DNA from: Stomoxys calcitrans
Lineage: Eukaryota > Arthropoda > Insecta > Diptera > Muscidae
NCBI RefSeq assembly: GCF_963082655.1
Contig: NC_081555.1
Span: forward strand, 95,238,914-95,302,913
DNA length: 64,000 nucleotides
Reading direction: 5' to 3'
The position numbers and the translations under genes are program-made. Below are positions 54,138-64,000 of this stretch, piece after piece (position 1 is the first letter of the stretch; every line of letters begins with the position of its first letter). The notes below the pieces were generated by a model, which saw only the letters and a program-made list of their open reading frames with translations, was not told the origin of the DNA and ran no database searches.

Positions 54138-56003
54138 GGAAGAAAAATAAAGAATTGAATAACGGAAATAAAAGTTGATTAAAAAATTAAACAAAACAAT
54201 ATATATATATAAAAAAATAGAAAAATGAGAAATAAAATAAGAGTTAAAAAAATAAAATAATAGTTGAAAACTAAAATAAAAAAAATAAATAACAGTTAAA
54301 AAAATATATTTAAAAAAAACTAAAAATTAAAAAAATATATTTGATAAAATTTAAAAAAAATATATAAAATAAATAAAAAGTTTTTTAAAAAATAAAAAAA
54401 AAATATTTAAAAAAATAAAAAAAAAATATTAAAAAAATAATAAAAAAAAAAAAAAAAATATTAAAAAAAAAAATAAAAAAAAAATAAAACAAAATAAAAC
54501 GAAATAAAAAAAATAAAACAAAATAAAAAAAATAAAAAAAAATAAAAAAAAAATAAAAAAAATATTAAAAAAATATTAAAAAAATATTAAAAACAAATAA
54601 AAAAATTGTTTGAAAAAATAAAAAAAAATTGAAAGAAAAATATATAAAAAATATATATACATAAAATATAAAAAAGATAATAAAAAAACGTATTTAAAAA
54701 AATTAAAAATATATATTTTAAAATACTAAAACAAATATTTAAAAGAATTAAAAAAGGATTTAAAAATATTAAAACAAATATTTAAAACAAATTAACAAAA
54801 AGCATTTAAAAAAAATTAACAATAAGTATTTAAAAAAAATATTTAAAAAATAAAAACAAAATATTAAAAAAAAAAATAAAATTGAAAATAATTTAATTCA
54901 CAAAAAATCTGTAAAATATACAAAACATGAAAAAAATACTAAAATATAATACAAAAATACTAAATAATATTAAAAAATAAAAATAAATAGTAAAAAATAA
55001 TAATAAAAAAAATAGTAACATGTAAAAAAAATTTAGTTAAAATAATAAAAAAATAAAAAAAAAATTAAAAAAAAAAAAATAAATAAAAAAAATAAATAAA
55101 TAAGATAAATAATAAATAAATAAGGCAAGTAATAAATAAATAAAACTAAATAATAATAAAAAAAATAGTAATAAAAAAATATATAAAAAATATATAATAA
55201 AAAAAATATTTATAAATATATAATAAAATAATTTTTAAAAAATATGTGAGAAAAAGACAATTAAAAAAATATATAATAAAAAAATATTAAAAAAAATAAT
55301 TAAAAAAAAATATTAAAAAAAAATATTTTAAAAATATATTATAAAATAAATATTAAAAAAAAATATTTTAAAAATATATTATAAAATAAATATTTAAAAA
55401 ATTATAATAAAAATTTTAAAAATTATATAATAAAATAATTTTTAAAAAACTATGTATAAAAAAAATATTTGAAAAATATATAACAAAAAAATATTTAAAA
55501 AATATATAATAAACAAATATTTAACAAATTTATAATAAAAATATATTTAAAAAATATGTAATAAAAAAATATTTAAAACATATATAATAAAAAAAATATT
55601 TAAAAAATACCAACCAAAATATATAAATTCACAAAAACAAAATTAAATAATATATAAATATATATAATACTACAAAATTAAAACAAAAATACTAATAAAT
55701 ATAACAAAATTATGAAAAAAAGATAAAAATATTAGTAAAAGAAGTCATTTTAAAAGATATTATAATAAAAAGGAAAAATTATAAAAATCATAACAAAAAT
55801 TAAAAAAAATAAATAATATAAATATGACAAATATAAAAAAAATTAATGAAAAATTATAAAAAAAATATAATACCATAAATATATAAAAGCATACTTTTAT
55901 TTTATAAAAAATATAAAAGTTTTATAAAAAATATACAAGTTTTATAATAAATATAAGCTCCAAAAATTATTAAAAAAAAACAAAAAATATATAAAAAAAA
56001 CAA
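54138..56003 (+). repeat. A-rich low-complexity tract, 1.9 kb
   Basis: A and T nearly throughout with A dominant on the plus strand. It includes zones of (ATATTTAAAAAATATATAAT) and (AAAAATATTAAAAAAA). FamA copies abut both ends. Confidence 0.9.
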
Positions 56004-56552
56004 GTTATAGTCTGATTCGGACCATAAATGAACGCTGAAGTCATAGTGTAATATTTCAGATCATTTGGACAAGAATTGCGCCTTGTAGGGGCTCAAGAAG
56101 CAAAATCGGGAGATCGGTTTATATGGAAGCTGTATCAAGCTATTGATCGATTCAGACCCTATTAGACTTGTATGTTGAAGGTCATGAAATTTCTGCCAAA
56201 TCGAATGAGAATTGCGCCCTCTAGAGGCTCAAGAAGTCAAGACCCAAGATGGGTTTATATGGGAGCTATATCAAGACATGGACCGATTTGGCCCATTTAC
56301 AATCCTAACCGACCTACACTAATAAAAAGTATTTGTGCAAAATTTCATGCAGCTAGCTTCACTCCTTCGAAAGTTAGCGTGCTTTCGACAGACAGACGGA
56401 CGGACGGACATGGCTAAATCGACATAAAATGTCACGACGATCAAGAATATATATATATACTTACTGGGGTCTCAGACGAATATTTCGAGTAGTTACAAAC
56501 AGAATGACGAAATTAGTATACCCCCATCCTATGGTGGAGGGTATAAAAAGTC
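56004..56552 (+). mobile_element. FamA repeat with 3' terminus
   Basis: Modules from GTCTGATTCGGACC onwards, the AGCTTCACTCCTTCGAAAGT and GGACGGACGGACATGG tail, and a canonical end CCCCCATCCTATGGTGGAGG followed by GTATAAAAA. Confidence 0.8.
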
Positions 56553-58117
56553 AAATAATAATAATAATATATATGTATTAAAAAATTTATTAGTAAAACA
56601 ACTATAAATTATTTAATAAAATTAAATGTAAGTAAATAAATAGCTGCGCCTATTTGGACTACAAAAACAGAGGATGAGTATTTTTTTATTACAATTCCGT
56701 ATTCGATAGACGTCGAGGACATCGTGGCCCATATGTTAGCATATCCGCCTTAATCCATTACACCTGAAACTTAATTACTATCAGCTTCATTAGGAGATTT
56801 GCAATTTTATAAAACCTATTGCCAGCATCAAATTATTGAAATATTGTTATTGCAGTAAGACTAGCAGAAAATTTACTTCAAAAATCACAAAATCATCATG
56901 AGGTTTATTAAAATAAACACGCAAAGTTCAAAATTTAAACACGCTAAGGGGAATGGGAGGGATGAGAGAGATTAGGGGAAGAACCATGACAAAAATTACA
57001 TTCGTTATAGACAACATGAACATGTGTAGTTGGCAGTACCAAATACAACAACAACTTGTTAATAACAACAATAGTAAAGTCCAATGACGGCTCGAACGGG
57101 CCAGCTTTAGATAAAATAAAATTTTTAATATTAATATTTTCATTCGTTTTATCTCAATCTATATTGCCCGCGCTCTCTTCCTCTCTCTCTCTCTCTCTCT
57201 CTCTTTGTGGAAAAGGCAACAAGTGGGGTGTGGTGTTTATGAAACAACAACAAAAACACGCAAACTAAACTGGAATATCATGTATAGTTTAGGTATGATG
57301 GGTCGTGCGTGTACTTTGTACAACAATACTTTGAACTTCAGATATAGGAAATAGAAAAACAATGACGACGACAGCGACAACAGCAATTACCCAATCTCTA
57401 GATATGTGTATTTTCAACAAATTAAGATCATGATCATGGCCATTAAGTAGAAGAGAACTGTTGTAACTTTTTTTTTTTTTTTATTTAATAAATCGAAATA
57501 AAAATATAAAAGGAAATTTTTAGCAAACATTTTAAAATTGGTTAGCAGAGGCAAAAATGGAATTACAAATGCTTTGTTACTAGACCTCAATACTTTAGTC
57601 TTTCACATACTTTCAATGTCCAATTTAAACAGTGCATGGCTTTAATTACGAAAATTTAAACTAATTACTACTTAAATCGTTGTAATTCGAAATCTTAATA
57701 AAACTTTGCACCCTCGACCATAGTTAATAGAATGATTCTAATTTTTAGCCACCTTAACATTCAACAGCTGAAAGTATTATACTACTATTCAACTCTTGCC
57801 TTACATAACTACAAGAGGGCTAATGGCAAGCATTTGAGGATGAAAGCGTCTTTCGTTAATTGGCTGTATACTGAATTTGCCAGACATACATATACAATAT
57901 AAGGCTAAATGAAGTCGAGTTTTGGTAAATGACATTTCAAAAGTCAACTCGACTTACACTTCTGGCTTTTAGAAATCGTAAAATTTGTAAACAGCTTCGG
58001 TTATAAACTGGATTTATCAGTGCTATGTGGACTTATGGTCTGGTTCACGGAATTTCATAAATCCATCTACTGTTTAATATCCAAGTCTAGTCAGCAAAGC
58101 TCAATTAGGGACTATAC
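56553..58117. other. AT-rich DNA with a CT microsatellite and a SINE1 head fragment
   Basis: At 56711-56750 GTCGAGGACATCGTGGCCCA and GTTAGCATATCCGCC look like a SINE1 head cut off before box B. A (CT)n run lies at about 57172-57204. AAGTCGAGTT and AACTCGACTT form a small inverted repeat near 57910-57955. No gene. Confidence 0.4.
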
Positions 58118-58600
58118 TGAATGATACAGTACTTTTAATGATGTAGTACTTTGAATGATATAGAATTTTGAATTATACAACAATTTGAATGATACAGTAC
58201 TTTGAATGATAGAGTAGTTAGATTGATACTGTATTCACAATGAAACATTAGTCGCAATGTTACGGGACTCACAATCGTCTTTGTACGATATCGATTAAAA
58301 CCCCGTTTACACTGCTCTTTAAATCCGGATTTAAAGGCTCGATAATCTGTTTTCCCTTTATAAAAAATAATGTATCATTAAAAGTAATTTATCATTAAAA
58401 GTACTGTATCAATCAAAATATTAAATCAGCAAAAGTACTGTATCAAGCAAAATATTAAATCTTCAAAAGTACTGTATCATCAAAAGTACTTTATCATTAA
58501 AAGTGTTATATCATCAGACGTACTGCATCATCAAAAGTACTGCATCGTTCAAAGTACTGTATCACTCAAAGTACTGTACCACCCAAAGTATTGTGCAATT
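58118..58600. repeat. 17-bp minisatellite in inverted halves
   Basis: At 58118-58235 units read GATACAGTACTTTGAAT; at 58366-58600 they read AAAAGTACTGTATCATC, the reverse complement. The ~130 bp between holds a perfect palindrome TTTAAATCCGGATTTAAA (about 58320-58337). Confidence 0.8.
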
Positions 58601-58654
58601 TAAATGCGAAAACTATTATCCTGTAATATTAGGGAATGCGTTAACACATACCTC

Positions 58655-58725
58655 ACTTAAAAAGTACTGTATCACTATACCTGATAGAGCCAATTGAATC
58701 TGCAATATTCCCAGTACTGTCCTAA
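58655..58725 (+). mobile_element. Small LINE-A fragment
   Basis: ACTGTATCACTATACCTGAT AGAGCCAATTGAATCTGC matches the start of the LINE-A segment at 3376 (IPDR.(D/N)W coding phrase), about 80% by eye. Confidence 0.5.
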
Positions 58726-60975
58726 ACTATCACAGCAAACCCTTTATTAAGAAAATTGTACATTGCAGCCATTTTAATTATTGAGATATATTTTGCATAT
58801 TTTACGCATTTTAATTTGGTAAAAAATTATTTTTGTAAGTCCGTTCTACACATTACTATCAACAAAATATCATATATTTTTATTTGTCTTCATGTCTGCA
58901 TATTTGGGTATATGGGTTATTTTTCCCCAATAATAGTTTTCCATTGGCGAAAGTGTGTCACCAAGGAAAATCTCTCCTGCATAGTTTTGAATAAGAAATG
59001 AGTAAAAATCATTAAGCCAAGCGCAATTACTTATCGCGAAAAGAGAAGCTTTCGCAGAAGAGAGGAAGAAAACAAGTTGCATAAAACAACATAAACCACT
59101 CTCGAGATGACACAATTACTGTTGTTGTCAAGTGTCAGGAATTTATTTTCTCAAAAAAAAGAGAGCATAGAACTTGACCAAACATATGATCCAAATGAAA
59201 TGTAGGAGACACAGAAAAAACACGAAAATATTACAAACAGAGCAAGTAAATTGTTGTAAAAAAAACCCTGTTTGACAGTTTTGCAAGTTTCAAAGAAATA
59301 CAAGACGACAGAGGAAGAAGAACGTTGTTCAATAAAAAAAACTGGTTGCAAGAAAATCACTTGTTTTTTATTCAGCTGCTTCTGTTCCAAGCCATGTAGA
59401 CTGAGGACCGGTTCGTGTTGGGATTTGTTTTCGTTAGGAGCAATAGATAGCGGCGGCAGACACCAACGTATCATTGTCATATACATCGAGAGCTTCTTCG
59501 CTGCTCTAGACAAATTGTATGTGTTATATACAAATATACATGTACTTGGCCACATACTAATGTATGTGATGACATGTGATCTTCGAATAAAGTCATTGTT
59601 ACAATACTACTACTCCACCCCATCCTAAGCAAAGGGGATACAATGATGTCTCTGTTTTCAAAACATTAACAGAAAATAGAAACTCAAGAAACAAAAGCCC
59701 AAACAAATAGAGAAGTAATGATGTTCGGGCGTTCGTTGGTTCGTCACATTATGGCTGACCAAGCCAAGTTTAACAAAAATATTTTTCTTGGCTTATGTTT
59801 GTTTGGCTGGTTAGCCATGTTTATAAACAGTGTACAGTGGAAGAAAAATTAGAAAATAACAAAAATAAATTGGAAAATAACTAAAAAAAATTAAAGAAAT
59901 AGATAATGCAAACGCAAACTTGCTCATGAATAGCGTTACCGTTGGAAATTTTGAAAAAGTGACACAAAAAGTTTTATTTGTGAAAAAAATGTAATTTTTT
60001 CTGAAAAGTGGCAGTTTTTTTTTGTTTTTATTACAAAAGAAACGAACAAAAAAACTAGGAGTAATAAAAACAAAAACACAAAATAAACCTTCTGCATTTT
60101 ACATAAATAAATTGATCGAAAATTTAAATTGATCCGAAATTGGGCACAATATTTTTCAGAAAAAAACAAAAATAAAACGTGCATAAAAAAAGCAAACAAT
60201 TCAGTTTTTTTTATAAACAACATAAAAAGTTGTATAAAAGATAAGTTCGCTCAATCCAAGGCGGATTTAAAAAAAAAGTGGTCTCACGCAAACAGCTGTT
60301 AATAGGTTTGGCGGTATTAAGATGTCAAATTTTTGTTAGCATTCTCTTTCTTGTTATGTTCTTTCACGCATATTCTCTGCTCATGTACGCACACGCGCAC
60401 AATTTTCTTTGTGTGTGTTAGCAAGACATCGATCAGCTTGAAGGCGGATTGCATCATATGATTTGTTGTTGTTGTACAAATGAGACCACCTTTAATTGTC
60501 TCGCCACGATCGAATCATAGATTCCCACTACCGCAAATCAATCCTAGGTTTTCGGTCGACTTTTTGTTACCAAAAAGCCAAATTCAAAGTTGGACGGACG
60601 AAAGGTCTTCTCGCAAAATCGATCTACCATCTACAGTACATGTATTTGTAGGCCTTAGAATAAATGTTTTGACGAGTTCCGATGGTGGGTAATATATATT
60701 TCACAACATAAACAACCTTTTTGTTTTTGTCCAGTTATTCTCGTTCAGCTCAAAAATTTTAAATTTTTCGAAAAATTTAACATTTATTTGCGATTTGTTG
60801 GACGACAAACAATAGATAATCGCTACATAGTTGTATTCTTGAACAAGTGTCACAAAGATATGGAAAAGTGGCGCAAAATTGTAAAAAGTATGGCATTTAA
60901 TATCAAAATATGAACGGGCATCGTCCAAAACAAAAGTGTCAATTTTGATACTAAATTGCCACAACGGTAACGCTG
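58726..60975. other. AT-rich single-copy-looking DNA
   Basis: No gene supported. Around 60255-60480 sequence such as GTGGTCTCACGCAAACAGCT, ATGTTCTTTCACGCATATTC and TACGCACACGCGCACAATTT may be an interspersed element, but no second copy is in the window. Confidence 0.35.
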
Positions 60976-61277
60976 TCCATGAACATTCCATTAGTGATGA
61001 ACTGGTGCAAACTTCTCACAAATCAATGAGTGTTGTCTGATTCAATTTTAAGCTCAATGATAAGGGACCTCCTTTTTATAGCCGAGTCCGAACAGGGTGC
61101 CGCAGAGCGACACCTCTTTGGGGAGAAGTTTTTACATGGCAAAGTACCTCACAAATGACACCAGCATTAGGAGGGGATAACCACCGCTGAAAATTTTTCT
61201 GATGTTCCTGCCATGATTCAAACCCAGGCGTTCAGCGTCATAGGCGAACATGCTAACCATTACGCTATGGTGGCCTA
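60976..61277 (-). mobile_element. SINE1, near full length
   Basis: Minus strand: TAGGCCACCATAGCGTAATG (box A region), GGTTTGAATCATGGCAGG (box B with substitutions), CAGCGGTGGTTATCCCCTCC, CTCGGCTATAAAAAGGAGGT and the 3' end towards GTTCATGGACA. Confidence 0.85.
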
Positions 61278-62409
61278 GGTACAAAAAAAAATTATGGAAA
61301 TAAAAACCTGCGATGAATATACATCTAAAAAGTATTTATAATTATACATACCAAATAAAAATTTAATTTACTATTTACGTCGAAGTAAAACAAAACTACA
61401 TATCAAAAACAATGCAATTTACTGACAAAACTATTACCAACTCGAACAAAATATGGTGGATCGTTCAACACATTCATAGTTTCTTGCTTCTGAATGACTG
61501 GACTTGTCCAGTTAAGACCACTAGGCAATAATAAACACCAAGTGATGAAAGAAAAAAAAACATGTTCTACTGTCACAAAAGTAAAAACAATAAACAAAAA
61601 AAAACTATGTGAACATTCTTGCATATATTTATTCGCATTCTATATTCTCCACACAATGTACATGGTATACATATGTATAAAAACAACCACATAAAGATAT
61701 TCATGCATACATATATAGATATTACTGAGAAAGTGTGTCATGTTAGAATAAAACATAAAGCATAACAGCGAAAACAACAACTACTGCTCGATGCCGCCAC
61801 ACATTCTCCATCCACCCCAAGAAACGACACTGAATGGTGCTTTGGTACTGCAACGCATATTATATGCAGACAAATGCATGTACAAAGCATTTAAGTGCAC
61901 TTGTATAACCACAGGTGAGGAAAATTGCAAACTGTTGCTGATTTTTTCTACCGATAATCGTTTAAAACATGATTAAGAGGATTTAATAGTTTGAGCAATC
62001 GAAGGGGTTAAGATCGGCAGTCAACAGGACTCAACGATTTTTTGTAATACCGATTCAATGATTTTTATAATTGAATGTAAATTTTTTTTCAATTACGTCG
62101 TGATTGAAATTTCATTTTCATTAAAAAAATTAATTGAATTAATAATTTTTTAATTGAATCTGAACTTTTTTCAACTACGATTGAAATTTTTGGCATTTTA
62201 CATTAAAAAATTTATTGATTATATCATTTTTTTATTGAAGCTCTCAATTACCAAACTCTCAAACTCTCCCGCTCGCTTTTGCTGGCAAATAAAGTAAGCA
62301 GGCGACTTCTAGTAACAATTTGTGCAAATTTGTACAGACTGAGAGTGCGCCGTATACAGCGCTCATTTAGCAAAAATTTTAATATCACACTTGCATATTT
62401 TTAATTAAA
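61278..62409. other. AT-rich DNA, no gene
   Basis: Short ORFs only. From about 62050, repeated TTAATTGAA and AATTGAAT words may be MITE remnants. Confidence 0.35.
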
Positions 62410-62487
62410 TTTTTAATTGATCCCATTAAAAAATTAATTGGTCACTTCGAACATGTCTATCATTTTTTTCATGGGATCAATTAAAAA
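62410..62487. repeat. 17-bp inverted repeat, ~44-nt loop
   Basis: TTTTTAATTGATCCCAT (62410-62426) and ATGGGATCAATTAAAAA (62471-62487) are exact complements, within AATTAATT-rich sequence. Confidence 0.8.
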
Positions 62488-62536
62488 ATTAATTGAAAAT
62501 TTCAAAAATTCTAAATAATTTTTTTTTTGAATATGC

Positions 62537-63020
62537 AATTTTTCTGTACCCCTAATTTCGACATTCTGTTTGTAACAACACAAAACCTGCGTTTTAGGTT
62601 AGGTAAGAGTGGCAGTCCTTTACAGACTCACTTAGAAAATTTTAGGCCCATTGTGATACCACATTAGCGACAGACCAAGGCTTCTGCCGGGAATCGAACC
62701 CCCGATACCTGCTCTGGTAATCCAAGCATGCTACCAACTCGGCTACAGGGGCGCCCAAATATGCGTCTCAGACCCCATAAAGTATATATATTCTTGATCG
62801 TCATGACATTTTAAGTCGATCTAGTCATGTCCGTCCGTCTGTCGATCTCCCGATTAGTCTTCTTGAGCTTCTTGGTTTAAACTTTGAGATAGCTTCCATA
62901 TAAACTTCCGATTTGACTTTCTGATCGGATATTACTCGACTTGGCTGAAATTCTGGAGGTGATATTTTTCAATGTCTATTTCGGCATTACAAGTACGGCC
63001 CATATCGGTCACATAGCTCA
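62537..63020 (-). mobile_element. FamA repeat, minus, split by SINE2
   Basis: TACCCCTAATTTCGACATTC and TGTTTGTAAC before the SINE, and ATGCGTCTCAGACCCCATAA, AGTATATATATTCTTGATCG and GTCCGTCCGTCTGTCGATC after it, form one FamA copy when the SINE is removed. Modules beyond 62900 are diverged. Confidence 0.7.
62595..62756 (-). mobile_element. SINE2, tRNA-derived, with a LINE-A-like tail
   Basis: The minus strand begins GGGCGCCCCTGTAGCCGAGT with box A (TAGCCGAGTTGGTAGCATG) and box B (GGTTCGATTCCCGGCAG). The tail reads GTGGTATCACAATGG ... TGAGTCTG ... GACTGCCACT ... ACCTAACC, matching the last ~68 nt of LINE-A (4313-4380). Flanks AAACCTGCGT and AAATATGCGT look like a decayed target duplication. 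Confidence 0.85.
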
Positions 63021-63244
63021 AATATATTTGAAAAAGTCATTCGAAGAGCTTGACAAATGGGATCCATTTTGACAAAAGCGAAATTTTTTACAACGGCTTC
63101 TCGTGACCTTCAACATACGTTTTCCAAATTTTGTGATCCATTGTTCATAAATTTCAAATGATGTTAAATAAAAAAAAAACAATTGACATGGTTTGTCTTG
63201 AAGGTTCGCTAAATCAAAGATTTAACCAACTTTCGCATGATACC
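63021..63244. other. Unassigned DNA
   Basis: Possibly diverged FamA modules; nothing definite. Confidence 0.3.
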
Positions 63245-63360
63245 TATATAGCGATTTTTCTTATCGCCCTATAATCAAAGCTATATTTGAGATATACTGC
63301 AATGAAATTTTATGACCTTTAATCACAATTTTATTGCATGCGACAATGTACCCGGAACAT
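63245..63360 (-). repeat. Interspersed repeat shared with 35530-35640
   Basis: The reverse complement contains TTATGTTCCGGGTACATTGT, CGCATGCAATAAAATTGT, CAGTATATC and ATAAGAAAAATCGC in the same order as at 35530. Confidence 0.7.
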
Positions 63361-64000
63361 AAGTTTGTATACCTATGGACAAAACAAAAATGTTTGTCAC
63401 ATATCGTAAAAGCTGTCGGCGGTGAACGGTAATGATGGTAGATGCCAATTAAACAATTTTGCCCAATCATTGCATAAAACCTTTTGATATATAATTTAAA
63501 GCAATTTCAGCTCTTGCCTTGCGATTCTTACCTACGTGAAATAACATAACATTTTGATAAACTAAACAAACCTTAAATTTTAGATCATGACGATAATTTT
63601 TTTGTTATACGGTAGCGGCTCTTTGATAGTCTATCGATTAACAGTAAGTCCATAGCAAAATAAATACAAAATTAATTGCTGTGTTTTACTTTAGTACTAT
63701 TTACGTATATAGCGCAAATCACGATTAATCGGTTCCTTAATATATGTTATTGATATTCTACCCCGAACATCCGACTTGCACTGGATAAGTCCAACATAAA
63801 ACACAGCAAATATAATATTGAGCTGTGTTAGCAATTTTTTCGATTATGACGTTTCCTTTTAAAAGAGATAACGGCGGAACACAGATAGTTAAATCGCAGC
63901 GGCTGTGCGAGAAAGTAGCGGTAAAATTTAATCAGCTGATCCACTTACATCAGCTATGATATCCCAATAAGTTCTTCTTCGAGATTAAACTAAAAATTGT
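63361..64000. other. AT-rich DNA to the window end
   Basis: No gene supported. AAAACACAGCAAATA near 63798 also occurs at about 35106, so part may be another dispersed repeat. Confidence 0.35.

Noticed and set aside
59272..59628. 118-codon ORF
   Set aside because: No domain, AT-rich, overlapped by a 134-codon antisense ORF; neither is supported.

Overview
The window is nuclear DNA of a higher fly (Diptera; a calyptrate such as a muscid or blow fly is my best guess, from recalled resemblance of the repeats, not verified). It is strongly AT-rich and made mostly of transposable-element debris and simple repeats. I see one gene I can name with confidence: a full-length RAD21/verthandi cohesin kleisin on the minus strand (45620-47911, 763 aa, one uninterrupted ORF). 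A second, unidentified minus-strand reading frame at 53044-53498, with acceptor-like sequence and a poly(A) signal, may be a terminal exon or its relic.

Layout. 1-9.2 kb: modular interspersed repeats (called FamA and FamB here), a decayed RNase H LINE (LINE-A), a SINE, and two 29-bp minisatellite arrays in opposite orientation. 10.8-15.6 kb: SINE-like body, decayed R1-type LINE, endonuclease fragment of another LINE, FamD repeat and a 21-bp-stem hairpin. 16.8-20.5 kb: minimal FamA copy, SINE head, A-rich tract, and a tandem array of ~250-380 bp units. 20.7-21.3 kb: mariner-type foldback element with 202-bp arms that look identical. 21.4-26.5 kb: tandem duplication, motif cluster, FamD split by a SINE with an 11-bp target duplication, and an EEP/RT LINE. 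28.9-31.2 kb: FamC and FamA repeats around a 237-bp mariner MITE. 32.7-38.8 kb: two copies of a second RNase H LINE (LINE-B), FamA and a SINE. 39-45.2 kb: palindromic tandem repeat, mariner relic split by a MITE, and long A-rich tracts. 45.6-47.9 kb: RAD21. 49.3-64 kb: direct duplications, FamA copies, MITEs, SINEs, another A-rich tract, an inverted 17-bp minisatellite, and a FamA copy carrying a second SINE family (SINE2) whose tail matches LINE-A.

The elements fit together as parasites and hosts: SINE2 carries the LINE-A tail and was probably mobilised by LINE-A-type reverse transcriptase; several non-LTR elements end in short CCTAA-type tails rather than poly(A); nested insertions give relative ages. 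RAD21 is the only clear cellular function, and its repeat-dense setting resembles the heterochromatic position of Drosophila verthandi. I found no bacterial-type operons, CRISPR arrays, rRNA or stand-alone tRNA genes. All similarity calls are by eye.
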